A stretch of 64,000 nucleotides of DNA from Brevibacillus_C sp046036945 (GTDB taxonomy: Bacteria > Bacillota > Bacilli > Brevibacillales > Brevibacillaceae): contig NZ_JBJQOQ010000009.1 of NCBI RefSeq assembly GCF_046036945.1, forward strand, positions 117,493 to 181,492. The letters run 5' to 3'. The translations under genes were made by a program, and so were the position numbers. Of the stretch, positions 7,451 to 16,140 are shown piece after piece; positions within the stretch are counted from its first letter, which is position 1; every line of letters begins with the position of its first letter. Under the pieces are notes generated by a model. That model did not search any database and was not told where the DNA came from. It was given only the letters and a program-made list of their open reading frames with translations.

Positions 7451-7888
7451 CTATCCCCGGTAGATCGTCGTCATCTTCGCGACGAACGCAGTCTCTCCGG
7501 ATTCGTTGACGCCTTTTTGCTCATGGACCAAGAATGTCATCCGCCCCAGCTTTCCTTCCTTGTCGTAGACATCCACCAATTTCGTCGAGCAGTACAGCAC
7601 ATCGCCGGCGCATATCGGCTGGAAGTACCGGAACTCCTGCTCGCCGTGAATCAACCCTTCGCGCTTTATGGTGAAATCAGGGATGGCACCGTAGTCGAAA
7701 GTGCGGCTAAATGTCGGCGGTGCGATGATCCGTCCGTACCGGGTGGTCTTTGCGTACTCCTCGTCGCGGTAGATCGGATTTGGATCTCCGATCGCATCGG
7801 CAAATTTGCGGATGGCCCCTTTCTCCACTTCGTTTTTGACAGGCTTTGACTCCATTCCGACAAACCGTTGAAACAACTCTGCGCTCAT
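7451..7888 (-). CDS. MaoC-like N-terminal (FAS1-type) dehydratase subunit
   Basis: 145 residues with a hot-dog fold of the FAS1-like dehydratase family. The hydratase motif is altered: DPNPIYRDEEYA has D35 but Tyr40 where the catalytic His would be, so this is probably the structural, substrate-binding partner of the 142-residue subunit encoded next. It is the first gene of the operon behind a strong promoter with a palindromic operator. The start ATG at 7888 has a GGGGGAA site. Confidence 0.8.
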   Translation of the reverse strand: MSAELFQRFVGMESKPVKNEVEKGAIRKFADAIGDPNPIYRDEEYAKTTRYGRIIAPPTFSRTFDYGAIPDFTIKREGLIHGEQEFRYFQPICAGDVLYCSTKLVDVYDKEGKLGRMTFLVHEQKGVNESGETAFVAKMTTIYRG

Positions 7889-7915
7889 CCAATTCCCCCA
7901 TTCCTCGGAATTTTA

Positions 7916-7929
7916 ACTGACCGGTTAGT
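7916..7929. promoter_or_regulatory. Palindromic operator, TetR-like
   Basis: ACTGACCGGTTAGT is a 14-base palindrome with six of seven pairs matched, centred on ACCGGT. It lies just after the -10 box of the minus-strand promoter, where a bound repressor would block RNA polymerase. Palindromes of this kind are typical of TetR-family regulators of acyl-CoA genes; no such regulator is encoded in the window. Confidence 0.55.
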
Positions 7930-7952
7930 ATGTAGGCATAGTAGACATTACT

Positions 7953-7981
7953 ATTATATTCAAAAATATCAGTTAATTCAA
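7953..7981 (-). promoter_or_regulatory. Sigma-A promoter of the MaoC/FabG operon
   Basis: TTGAAT (-35, 7976-7981) and a perfect TATAAT (-10, 7953-7958) are separated by exactly 17 bases on the minus strand. The expected start point is near 7946, about 60 bases before the first gene and just ahead of the operator. Confidence 0.75.
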
Positions 7982-8154
7982 ACATTTTCGCGAATTGGTC
8001 TATTTTTCGGAAAAGAAAGCTGCTATGATACTAGTTGGGCTTCTCTTTTTTCTGTAGAAGGAGTAACAGGATTTGAACATCGGATGGAGATCCGGGGGCT
8101 GGTTGTCTTTGACAGCTATGAACCCTATTATAGAAAAAAAGGAGTGGAGAAAAA

Positions 8155-8556
8155 GTGGAGACGAATTATCTGCAGGAACTGAAACATGACTTTTCTGACG
8201 TACCTTTTTGGCGGCACGTCGGCTGCGTGATTGAAAGCATCGAAGAGGGGCAGGCGGTGCTGTCGCTTGCCATCCAGCACCACCACATCAACGGAAATAT
8301 GACCCTCCACGGGGGCATGTACGCCACCCTGCTCGACAACGCGATGGGCCTTGCTGCCCGTTCCCTCGGCGAGCGGAAAGTGGCCACGACCAACATGAGT
8401 ATTCACTACCTCGCAAGTATTGGCGAGGGTACTATCTACGCCCGGGGCCGGGTGGTCCATACGACCAAGCGGACGATTACAGCCGAAGCAAGAGTGGAGA
8501 CGGCAGACGGCAAATTGCTGGCGATGGGGACAGGCAGTTTTCGCGTGCTTAAATGA
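8155..8556 (+). CDS. PaaI-type hot-dog thioesterase
   Basis: 133 residues from GTG 8155, with AAAGGAG ten bases upstream. It hydrolyses acyl- or aryl-CoA thioesters. The family motif is clear: LHGGMYATLLDNAMG, with H52-G-G and the catalytic acid D61. It is divergent from the MaoC/FabG operon, which fits a small acyl-CoA module where the thioesterase releases products or rescues CoA. The true acyl group cannot be told from sequence. Confidence 0.85.
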   Translation: METNYLQELKHDFSDVPFWRHVGCVIESIEEGQAVLSLAIQHHHINGNMTLHGGMYATLLDNAMGLAARSLGERKVATTNMSIHYLASIGEGTIYARGRVVHTTKRTITAEARVETADGKLLAMGTGSFRVLK

Positions 8557-8573
8557 GAGCTTTGCCTGAGGCG

Positions 8574-8607
8574 GCAGCCCCCATCCTTTCACAGGATGAG
8601 GGGCTGC
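8574..8607. terminator. Convergent hairpin
   Basis: GCAGCCCC and GGGGCTGC pair, with an inner ATCCT/AGGAT stem. It sits between the convergent ends of the thioesterase and TRAP genes. There is no T run on either strand, so it may be a 3' end stabiliser or a weak terminator. Confidence 0.5.
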
Positions 8608-8611
8608 TGTG

Positions 8612-9895
8612 CTATGGTCCGAGCAAACCGGGAAGCCACATGGATATCTGCGGGACGTAGGTGATCAGCAGCAAATCTGCCACGAGCAGCAAGATAAAGG
8701 GGAAGATCCCGCGAATCAGATGCTCGAGTGAAATTTTGGCGATCCCCTGTACAATGAACAGATCGAGCCCGACCGGCGGGGTAATCAATCCGAGAGCGAG
8801 GTTGACCACCATCACCAATCCAAAGAAAACGGGGTCGATTCCCGCTGTTTTGATCAACGGCAGGAACAAGGGCGTTAAAATCGTGATCGCGGCAGATGCG
8901 TTTAAAAAACAACCGGCGATGAACAGAATGATGTTGATCAACAACAAAATCATGTACTTGTTGGATGTGACCCCCATGATCAGAGCAGCCAATTGCCCGG
9001 GGATCTGTTCTGCGGTCAAGAGCCAGCCAAAAAGATTGGCCGCAGCGATGATGAACACAATCATCGCTGTCGTGATTCCGGCGCTCATCAGAACCTCGGG
9101 CAGATGCTTCCACTTTACATCCCGGTAGACAAACATCCCGACGAACAGGGCATAAGCGGCTGCGATCGCTGCGGACTCTGTCGGGGTGAACACTCCCGAG
9201 CGGATCCCTACGATGATGATCACGGGAAGCAGAAGCGCCCAGATCCCTTCTCTCAGAGCTTTTCGCAAAGTAGTCAGTTCAAAAGCGCCCCCTTGATCGT
9301 CATACCCCCTTTTCTTCGCTGTGAAGTAGTTCATGCCCATGATCGATAACCCGATCAAGATTCCCGGAACGATGCCGGCTGTGAACAGAGCGCCGATGGA
9401 TACCCCCGCTGTCACACCGTAGACGATCATCGGAATGCTGGGCGGGATGACCACGGCGATTGTACCGGCCGTTGCAATCGTCGAAGCGGCAAACGCCTTG
9501 TCATATCCTTTTTTTTCCATAACAGGAATCATCATTTTTCCGACTGCCGCCGTATCGGCAGCCCCTGAACCGGAGATTCCGGCAAAAAACATGCTGGCCA
9601 GCGTAGATACTTGGGCCAGCCCCCCTTTCAGCCACCCTACGCACGCGAATGCGACATTGGTAATCCGCTGGGCCATCGACCCCGCCATCATCAGCTCCCC
9701 TGCCAGCATAAAAAAGGGAATCGCCAGCAGCGGAAACGAATCCACCGCAGTAAAGAATCGCTGCGCAACGACAGTTAACGGGATCGGCACGGAACTGAGC
9801 CCGACCCCGCCAATCGCCGCCAAAGACAGAGAGATGGCGATCGGAACGCCGATTCCCATGAAGACAAACAGCAATACAATCACCGGCAAAACCAT
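8612..9895 (-). CDS. dctM: TRAP transporter large permease (DctM)
   Basis: 427 residues, almost entirely hydrophobic with about 12 membrane segments, the normal size for DctM. It forms the sodium-driven translocation channel of a tripartite TRAP importer for carboxylates. Family landmarks include FFAGISGSGAADTAAVG and the IPPSIPMIVYG loop. The start ATG 9895 has a GAGGAGGG site. It is the last gene of an operon of at least eight genes running from the UxaA small subunit, so the imported compound is probably the sugar acid processed by those enzymes. Confidence 0.92.
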   Translation of the reverse strand: MVLPVIVLLFVFMGIGVPIAISLSLAAIGGVGLSSVPIPLTVVAQRFFTAVDSFPLLAIPFFMLAGELMMAGSMAQRITNVAFACVGWLKGGLAQVSTLASMFFAGISGSGAADTAAVGKMMIPVMEKKGYDKAFAASTIATAGTIAVVIPPSIPMIVYGVTAGVSIGALFTAGIVPGILIGLSIMGMNYFTAKKRGYDDQGGAFELTTLRKALREGIWALLLPVIIIVGIRSGVFTPTESAAIAAAYALFVGMFVYRDVKWKHLPEVLMSAGITTAMIVFIIAAANLFGWLLTAEQIPGQLAALIMGVTSNKYMILLLINIILFIAGCFLNASAAITILTPLFLPLIKTAGIDPVFFGLVMVVNLALGLITPPVGLDLFIVQGIAKISLEHLIRGIFPFILLLVADLLLITYVPQISMWLPGLLGP

Positions 9896-9907
9896 CCGGA
9901 CCCTCCT

Positions 9908-10501
9908 CTACCCGATTTTTTCCGCCATAGCGGGCTCTTCTTTTCCTCCTTCGCCAACAGCTTCCCCTAACCTCTCCTTCCGATGCAAATGGACAGCCCC
10001 CATAAGCGATGCAAACGAATGGATCAGGCAAACGGCAGAACAGAGCATGATCGAAGCGTACATCGCCGACATGTTGAGATGCAGCGAAGGAGACAGCTGC
10101 CCATTGGTGATTTTCGCCATCTCGATCCCTTTAACCAGGAGAACACCGAAAAACGCGGAGTTAAGCACTTCGACCGCGAGACTGCATCCCCGCTGCCACC
10201 GGGAGGGAAAGAAATTCGTCACGATCTCCACCTGCGCATGACCTTTGCTTTTGTACACGACGCCGATTCCCAAAAAAACGATCCAGATAAAGAGATAGCG
10301 GATGGCCTCCTCCATCCAGGGAAAATTCAACGCAGCCAGATTGGCCTTGGGCAGCACATTGGCGAAAAAAGAACTTTGCAGGGCATACCGCGAGAACACT
10401 TGGTAGATCGTAGCCAGAAAAGCCAATCCCATAAAAGCGATGACAACGTATCGGGACAGTTTGTCGACCCATTGGCTCAGCCTGTTTAGCGATGCTCTCA
10501 T
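9908..10501 (-). CDS. dctQ: TRAP transporter small permease (DctQ)
   Basis: 197 residues with four predicted membrane helices and the DctQ-like WMEEAIRYLFIWIVFLGIG segment (about 61-79). It pairs with DctM to form the membrane part of the importer. It lies 12 bases from dctM and 49 from the binding-protein gene. The C-terminal tail after the last helix is longer and more charged than in many DctQ proteins. Confidence 0.9.
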   Translation of the reverse strand: MRASLNRLSQWVDKLSRYVVIAFMGLAFLATIYQVFSRYALQSSFFANVLPKANLAALNFPWMEEAIRYLFIWIVFLGIGVVYKSKGHAQVEIVTNFFPSRWQRGCSLAVEVLNSAFFGVLLVKGIEMAKITNGQLSPSLHLNMSAMYASIMLCSAVCLIHSFASLMGAVHLHRKERLGEAVGEGGKEEPAMAEKIG

Positions 10502-10550
10502 GTGAAAACCTCCCTTGGGGAAAGTCGGGGAAGGACAGAGCCTTCCCCTG

Positions 10551-11570
10551 TCAGTTCGTGTTTCTGATTTTTTCGATCAGGTCCTTGCCAATGGAATCCT
10601 GCATCTCCTGATAAACGGGTTCCACCGCTTTGCGGAAGGAGTCGAGATCCGGATGTTCCTCCACCGTCATGCCATCCGCTTTCAATTCCTGCAGGAACTT
10701 TTCTTCCGATTCCTGGGAGACTTGCCGCTCATAGGCTCCCGCTTCTTTGGCCGCCTCTTTCACTACCTGCTGCAGATCGGCGGGCAGCTGCTCGAGGGCC
10801 GCCTTGCTCATCAGGAAAATAGCGGCATCGTACGTATGAGCATTCAGCGTCAAGTACTTTTGCACTTCCTGAAATTTGTTGGTTGCGATTTGAGCCAGGG
10901 GATTTTCTTGGCCGTCCACGACTTTCTGCTCCATCGCGGTGTACAATTCGCCGAAGGGGATCGGAGTGGGTGTTGCACCCAGAGCGTGGACGAAGGAGAT
11001 GTAGGCGGGCGACTCCTGTACGCGCAGTTTCAACCCTTTTGCATCAGCTGCGGTTTTGATCGGCCTGACATTGTTGGTCAGATGCCGGTACCCGTTTTCC
11101 CAGAACGCCAAATTCACGATCCCTTTTTGCAGCAGGTCGTTCGATAATTCTTGGCCGATCTCGCCATCGAGAGCTTTGATCGCCTGCTCCCGGTCGCGGA
11201 ACAGGTAAGGCAGGCTGAGGACGTTTAATTTAGGGGCAAAGTTGGCGACAGGAGCAACCGAGCCGACGTGGAACTGAATGGTGCCCAGCTGCAAGCCTTC
11301 GATTTGGTCGCGGCCGTTTCCAAGCTGGCTGCTGGGAAAAATGTCTATCTGGATCCTTCCCTTTGACTTCTCCGCGACGATTTGTTTAAATTTCTCCGCC
11401 CCCAGTTGATAGGGGTGTTCTCCCCCCTGGAGATGCCCCAGCTTAAAGACAAACTCCGGCCTGGCGGAAGCGGCGATTGCCTGGTCAGAGGCCGCTTGCG
11501 GAGCGCCGCCGCAGCCTGCGATGACCAAGATCATGCTCATCAGAAGCATTCCGATCGTTACTCTCACCAT
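10551..11570 (-). CDS. dctP: TRAP transporter substrate-binding lipoprotein (DctP)
   Basis: 339 residues. A lipoprotein signal ends LVIAGC with C20 as the lipid-anchored residue. The DctP family core is visible (FPSSQLGNGRDQIEGLQLG; ENGYRHLTNN). The conserved arginine of the ligand pocket is likely in LKLRVQESPAY. It captures a carboxylate outside the membrane and hands it to DctQM. Ligand unknown, though the operon points to a sugar acid or hydroxy acid. Confidence 0.92.
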   Translation of the reverse strand: MVRVTIGMLLMSMILVIAGCGGAPQAASDQAIAASARPEFVFKLGHLQGGEHPYQLGAEKFKQIVAEKSKGRIQIDIFPSSQLGNGRDQIEGLQLGTIQFHVGSVAPVANFAPKLNVLSLPYLFRDREQAIKALDGEIGQELSNDLLQKGIVNLAFWENGYRHLTNNVRPIKTAADAKGLKLRVQESPAYISFVHALGATPTPIPFGELYTAMEQKVVDGQENPLAQIATNKFQEVQKYLTLNAHTYDAAIFLMSKAALEQLPADLQQVVKEAAKEAGAYERQVSQESEEKFLQELKADGMTVEEHPDLDSFRKAVEPVYQEMQDSIGKDLIEKIRNTN

Positions 11571-11582
11571 CTTGATCCCCCT

Positions 11583-12650
11583 TTATTGTTGTTCACGTGT
11601 AAGCAGCAGCTTTTTGGGAAACGCTACCTCCAGCTCTTTTCCCAAAGCGGCCAATTCCTCTTCGACCTCTGGCGGCAGCTGGATTCCTTTGGATACCCGT
11701 TCTGCATGCTCCTTTGCCCTGCGCTCACCGGGAAACAGGATTTCTTTCACCTCGGGCATCCGGGGAACCGCTTTCATCTCTTGCAGCAAGACGTTCATCA
11801 GATGGGTAAAATGCTCCAGCGGCATAAATTTCTCCACGTCAAGCAGCAGGAAAAAGTGGCCCACATTCGCTCGCCCGCCGTCATCGTTGTACAAATTTTG
11901 GACATGCGGCCCAAAAGCGGCTCCGGACAAAACCCCTGTCAGCACTTCGACCGCAAGGGACAGAGCGTAGCCCTTGGCCCCGCCTGCCGGCAGGACAGCA
12001 CCGGCCAGTGCCTCCTCAGGGTCTTCGGTTTCCTCTCCGCGAGCATTGATCGCCCACCCTTTAGGGATTGGGTGTCCCTGTTTGGCGGCCAAAATGATTT
12101 TCCCCCTGGCGACCACGCTCGTCGACATGTCAATGATCACCGGCGCCTCTGTTCCCGTGGGAAATCCGAAAGCGATCGGATTGGTCCCGAAGAATGCCCT
12201 CGCCCCTCCCCACGGGGGGATTCCCGGCGGAGAATTGGTGAAGACCATTGCAGCCAGTCCCTGGTCGCATGCCATCTGACAGTAATAGGAAGCGGCCCCG
12301 AAATGATTGCTGCCTCGAACCGCGACGACTGCCGCTCCGGTCTCCTTGGCGATCGCTATCCCCTGCCTGCAGGCGTGAACGGAGACGATCTGCCCCAGAC
12401 CGTTGTCTCCGTCTACCAGCAGGACGGACTCACCCGTTTTTTGCATCGCAATCGCAGGATTTGCTTGAATCCTCCCTTCCTTCATCCGTTTCGCATAGAT
12501 GGGCAGCCGGCTGATGCCATGGCTGCCGGTGCCCTCCAAATCAGCCCGAATCAGTGCATCTGCCGCGACGGAAGCGTCTTCCCCGCCTACTCCCAGCCGC
12601 TCGAATACAAGCCTGCAAAACAACTTTAATTCTGCCGCAGTATGTGTCAT
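11583..12650 (-). CDS. Ldh/MDH2-family NAD(P)-dependent dehydrogenase
   Basis: About 355 residues from ATG 12650 (a GTG at 12665 is possible; both overlap or abut the regulator gene and neither has a strong binding site). The family covers malate, L-sulfolactate, ureidoglycolate and 2,3-diketogulonate dehydrogenases, which oxidise 2-hydroxy acids. The SHGISR motif carries the catalytic His44, and the glycine-rich GGAKGYALSLAVEVL segment is typical. Placed between a GntR regulator and a TRAP importer, it probably acts on the imported hydroxy acid. Confidence 0.87.
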   Translation of the reverse strand: MTHTAAELKLFCRLVFERLGVGGEDASVAADALIRADLEGTGSHGISRLPIYAKRMKEGRIQANPAIAMQKTGESVLLVDGDNGLGQIVSVHACRQGIAIAKETGAAVVAVRGSNHFGAASYYCQMACDQGLAAMVFTNSPPGIPPWGGARAFFGTNPIAFGFPTGTEAPVIIDMSTSVVARGKIILAAKQGHPIPKGWAINARGEETEDPEEALAGAVLPAGGAKGYALSLAVEVLTGVLSGAAFGPHVQNLYNDDGGRANVGHFFLLLDVEKFMPLEHFTHLMNVLLQEMKAVPRMPEVKEILFPGERRAKEHAERVSKGIQLPPEVEEELAALGKELEVAFPKKLLLTREQQ

Positions 12651-12657
12651 CGTTCGT

Positions 12658-13368
12658 TCACTCACGTTCGATTTGTTTTTGGCGAATGATTGATTTTTCC
12701 ACGCTGTCCAAATGGTCCAGCATCAGCTGTTTGGCTGTGTCTGCGTCTCGCAAAAGGATCGAATCAACGATTCTGCCGTGCTCTTTGATCGATTGCGCGG
12801 CCCGGTCCGGAATCCGGATCGATTCGTTTCGCGCTTCGCCCAGCAGGTCGATGAGATGCAGCATGATGCGGTGCAGAACCGAGTTCCCGGACATGCGGGT
12901 CAACGCGAGATGAAACTTGTGGTCCAACTGGGCCAGTCCCGCATAATCCCCTGACTTGAGCGCCTGTCTGCTGTCAGCCAACATATTGGTCAATTCTGCT
13001 TCGCATGCGGTATCTACATGCTTGATGGCCCATTCGACCGCTTGTGTCTCCAAAACCTTGCGAATCGCAAACAGCTCGCTGATCTGGTCATGTTTGACGA
13101 AAAAAGCCGAGGTGATCTTGGCAAGCTGGGTATCGGCGTCGGCGACAAAGACGCCGTTTCCGTGCTTGATGTTCAGGTAGCCTTGAGCGGCCAGTATTTT
13201 AAAAGATTCCCGGATCGTGTTCCTGCTGACATTCATCAGCTGAGCCAATTCCCGTTCGCCCGGAATTCGTTCACCGGGAGCAAACTTTCCTTCATCTATC
13301 AACTGTTTCAGATAATCGACGACAGTGTCTGAGATATTCCTGCGCTCTACTCGAAACGACTCGAACAT
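12658..13368 (-). CDS. GntR/FadR-type regulator with FCD domain
   Basis: 236 residues from ATG 13368, with AGGTGAG upstream; a longer frame reaches 13404 and overlaps the preceding gene by 16 bases. The winged helix occupies residues 10-77 (PGERIPGERELAQLMNVSR is the classic GntR helix-turn-helix). The FCD effector domain follows (DHKFHLALTRMSGN). Such proteins sense sugar acids or other small carboxylates and usually repress the operon in which they lie. It is co-transcribed with UxaA, dehydrogenases and the TRAP importer, its likely targets. Confidence 0.9.
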   Translation of the reverse strand: MFESFRVERRNISDTVVDYLKQLIDEGKFAPGERIPGERELAQLMNVSRNTIRESFKILAAQGYLNIKHGNGVFVADADTQLAKITSAFFVKHDQISELFAIRKVLETQAVEWAIKHVDTACEAELTNMLADSRQALKSGDYAGLAQLDHKFHLALTRMSGNSVLHRIMLHLIDLLGEARNESIRIPDRAAQSIKEHGRIVDSILLRDADTAKQLMLDHLDSVEKSIIRQKQIERE

Positions 13369-13388
13369 GTTCTCACCTGTATTCTCCT

Positions 13389-14336
13389 TTACCGAACCTG
13401 ACAAACGCTTGGCTCTCCCCGCAGCACTCTCCCTATCTCCTCCGCGATCAAGACCGCTGTCCTCGTCTGTGATTCTTCCGTTACACCTGCGATATGCGGG
13501 GTGACGGTCACGTTTTCACAATGCAGCAGCGGATTGGCAGGGTCGGCAGGTTCTTTTTCCAACACGTCCAGCACGGCGCCGGCAATCGTTCGCTCCGTCA
13601 CGGCCGCAAGCAGAGCGGCTTCGTCAATAATGCCGCCCCTGGAAGTGTTGATGAGGTATGCCGCTTGTTTCATTTGCTGAAATTCTCGCGTGGACAACAT
13701 CGCTTTGGTCTGGGACGTCAACGGAACGTGGATGCTGATGTAATCGGATGTCTGCAGAAGATCAGCGAATGAGACAAGTCCGATCCCTGTCTCGGCGGCG
13801 GGAAAATCAAACGGCGTGACAAAGGGATCATACCCGATCACCTGCATGCCGAATGCCAGCGCCCTTTTCGCGACGCGGTGGGCAATCTCGCCGATTCCGA
13901 CCAGCCCGACTGTTTTTGTGTACAATTCCATTCCCGTAAACCGCTTGCGGTCCCAGTTTCCCGCTTTGACATCCCGGTTGGCTGCATGCAGGGGACGGTT
14001 TGCCGCAAGCATCGCCGCCATCACGTATTCCGCCACGGAAACGGCATTGGCGTTTTTGGCGTACACCACTTTTATGCGCAGGGCACCGGCGCTGTCCAAA
14101 TCGATATTATCCAGTCCGACGCCGAGCCGGCCGATGACTTTCAGATTGGATCCGGCCTGCAGCAGGGCGCGATCCACCCTTGTTTGATTGCGCACGATCA
14201 GGGCGTCTGCCTCCCTCGCTTTCTGCAAAAGCCGGACTTCATCTCTCCACAGCGTCTGATCGTAGTCTACCTCGGCGTATTCCCTGATTCTGTCAAGCCC
14301 TTCCGGCCAGATGAACTCGGTTATCAACACTTTCAC
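13389..14336 (-). CDS. D-2-hydroxyacid dehydrogenase
   Basis: 315 residues from GTG 14336, preceded by GGGGTGG at 6 bases. It reduces 2-keto acids or oxidises D-2-hydroxy acids with NAD. The Rossmann motif GLVGIGEIAHRVA (144-156) has Ala in place of the third Gly. Catalytic residues are R233 (TSRGGIIDE), the glutamate near 262, and H281 (PHIAGVTEES). It sits between UxaA and a GntR regulator in a sugar-acid operon, so a role on a 2-keto or 2-hydroxy sugar acid is more likely than serine synthesis. Confidence 0.88.
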   Translation of the reverse strand: MKVLITEFIWPEGLDRIREYAEVDYDQTLWRDEVRLLQKAREADALIVRNQTRVDRALLQAGSNLKVIGRLGVGLDNIDLDSAGALRIKVVYAKNANAVSVAEYVMAAMLAANRPLHAANRDVKAGNWDRKRFTGMELYTKTVGLVGIGEIAHRVAKRALAFGMQVIGYDPFVTPFDFPAAETGIGLVSFADLLQTSDYISIHVPLTSQTKAMLSTREFQQMKQAAYLINTSRGGIIDEAALLAAVTERTIAGAVLDVLEKEPADPANPLLHCENVTVTPHIAGVTEESQTRTAVLIAEEIGRVLRGEPSVCQVR

Positions 14337-14358
14337 AGGAAGCCACCCCATCCTGGCT

Positions 14359-14387
14359 GTGAGGCAAGGGAACCCGCCTTGCCTCAC
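14359..14387 (-). other. Perfect intercistronic hairpin
   Basis: GTGAGGCAAGG and CCTTGCCTCAC are perfect 11-base arms around a 7-base loop, between uxaA and the dehydrogenase. With no T run downstream it is more likely an RNA processing or stability element than a terminator. Confidence 0.6.
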
Positions 14388-14414
14388 GTTTTCACAACGG
14401 TTTTGCTGATATGA

Positions 14415-15590
14415 CTATATGCTGACGCCCACGCGATGGATCGCAAATCCGGTCTGCTCGTGCAGGATTTCGCTCTTCGTCAGCTTCCCGCTGCAGGTTT
14501 CCAGCACTTCGTCGTAGATGAGCTCTCCGGCCTGTTCGATCGTCAGCTCATCCCGGAAGATCCCGCTCAGATCCAGCTCCATGGTGTCTTTCATCAACGC
14601 AAAGGATTCGCTGTTGCCGGTGATTTTGATCGTCGGCATGATCGGGTGTGATATCGTATGCCCTCCGCCTGTGCTGAAAACGAGGACCTGTGCGCCTGCA
14701 GCCGCAATGCCCGTAATCGATTCGCTGCCGTGGCCCGGCGTGTACATCACGTAGACGCCCGGATCTTTTTGCGTGCATTCCTCCGCATATTCCAACCCGT
14801 TGATGATCGGAGCCGATCCTGACTTCATGTAAGCGCCAAGCGATTTTTCCTCGATCGTGCTGAGTCCGCCCAGGATGTTGTCGCCGGTCGGCTGCGATCC
14901 CCGGATGTCTTCGCCGCTCGCCAGCGCCCTGCGCTCCAGATGCTCAATGTAGCCGACGATTTTCTCTCCGACCTCTGGGGTGACGGAGCGCTGCCTGATG
15001 TACTCCTCCGCCCCCATCAGTTCCATGACTTCCGCCAATACAGAGCGCCCGCCTTGGGAGATGATTTTGTCGGAGCAGACCCCCAGGGCCACATTGGAGC
15101 CAATGCCGGAGCTGGTGTCGGACGTGCCGCAGTTCAACCCGAAGAGCAGATTGGAGACGCTGACCAGCTCCCTTTTTTGCTTGGACAATTCGCGTTTGAT
15201 GTACAGGGCTTTTCGCGTCGCTTCCGCCGTCGCCTCAATCGCACCGCCCGCCTTCCTGATGTTGACGACTTCAACCGGCTTTCCTGTCTTGGCGATTTCG
15301 GCGGCGATATCCTCGGCCGTACATCCTTCTTCCCGGAAGTGATCGATCACCACGACCCCGCCGACATTTGGGTTCTTCCCCATGCCGACCAAGGTTTTAA
15401 ACGTCATGCGCAGGTCCGGCCTCACCTGGCAGCGGCCGAGAGGATGGGTGATCGCGACAGCTCCGTTGATGGTGGCGGCCACCCGTTCGGCAGTGGAGTT
15501 GGCGTAAATCGTGCCGGATAGGATCAGAATGGTGTTGCGAATCCCGACCGACCCATTCGGCCGGATGTATCCCCAAAAAGTGTCACTCAT
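14415..15590 (-). CDS. UxaA-family sugar-acid dehydratase, large subunit
   Basis: 391 residues, matching the C-terminal (catalytic) part of altronate/galactarate dehydratases. These iron enzymes dehydrate aldonic or aldaric acids to 2-keto-3-deoxy acids. Conserved cysteine motifs are GLNCGTSDTSSG and CSGKLTKSE, plus TPGHGSESITG. The N-terminal SAF domain is encoded separately by the gene just upstream, one base apart, so the two together make one enzyme. A paralogous pair lies at 30.6-32.1 kb. Exact substrate unknown. Confidence 0.88.
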   Translation of the reverse strand: MSDTFWGYIRPNGSVGIRNTILILSGTIYANSTAERVAATINGAVAITHPLGRCQVRPDLRMTFKTLVGMGKNPNVGGVVVIDHFREEGCTAEDIAAEIAKTGKPVEVVNIRKAGGAIEATAEATRKALYIKRELSKQKRELVSVSNLLFGLNCGTSDTSSGIGSNVALGVCSDKIISQGGRSVLAEVMELMGAEEYIRQRSVTPEVGEKIVGYIEHLERRALASGEDIRGSQPTGDNILGGLSTIEEKSLGAYMKSGSAPIINGLEYAEECTQKDPGVYVMYTPGHGSESITGIAAAGAQVLVFSTGGGHTISHPIMPTIKITGNSESFALMKDTMELDLSGIFRDELTIEQAGELIYDEVLETCSGKLTKSEILHEQTGFAIHRVGVSI

Positions 15591-15591
15591 C

Positions 15592-15912
15592 TCAAAGCGC
15601 CTCCTTTGCCGTAGCCACCTGGTACAGATCTCCGCGGCCGCGGTTGCTTTCGATATTGTGGATGTGGACGTGGTCGCCGACTTGGATATCCGTCAATGCC
15701 GTTCCGATACTCAGTCCGTATTTCCAGATCGTGTCGCCCTGGCGAATCGGGCGAACGGCGATCTTGTGACCGTAGGGAATATCCTTCAGAATCTCAATGG
15801 ATTGAATCGCTCCGTCAAGCTCCATTTCCACCACCCGCCCTTTTGCCATATTCCTGCTGATGACGGTTCCGGTGTTGTCCTTTGGACTGATCACGTGAAT
15901 CTCTCTTGCCAT
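15592..15912 (-). CDS. UxaA-family dehydratase, small SAF-domain subunit
   Basis: 106 residues from ATG 15912, with AAAGGAGG upstream. It has the SAF/antifreeze-like fold seen at the N-terminus of altronate dehydratase: IPYGHKIAVRPIRQGD followed by VGDHVHIHNIES. It forms the small half of the split dehydratase encoded next. It is the first gene of a roughly 7.3-kb operon and is divergent from a LysR regulator, which may control it. Confidence 0.87.
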   Translation of the reverse strand: MAREIHVISPKDNTGTVISRNMAKGRVVEMELDGAIQSIEILKDIPYGHKIAVRPIRQGDTIWKYGLSIGTALTDIQVGDHVHIHNIESNRGRGDLYQVATAKEAL

Positions 15913-16021
15913 GCCGAGGCCTCCTTTATTGTTTTTCTGTATGCATTGGTCGGAGTTGCGATGGTCAAATGCTCCAACCAATTTTGCCTGAGCCTATTAA
16001 AACACCGCCGTTTGAATTTAG

Positions 16022-16062
16022 ACAATAGTTTCCGAATATTTTGATTTATTGTAATATTCAAT
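16022..16062. promoter_or_regulatory. Possible LysR operator between divergent genes
   Basis: ACAATA (16022) and TATTGT (16047) form a 6-base inverted repeat, and ATTG...CAAT at 16048-16062 forms an overlapping T-N11-A-type site. The position between the UxaA operon and the divergent lysR gene fits a LysR-type binding region. Judged by eye only. Confidence 0.4.
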
Positions 16063-16140
16063 AGGACAAATTGGGATTCCCAATGATCACGATCCCTCTT
16101 CCTGTGTTATTGTTACAAAAAAAGGCAGGGTGATTTGGCA

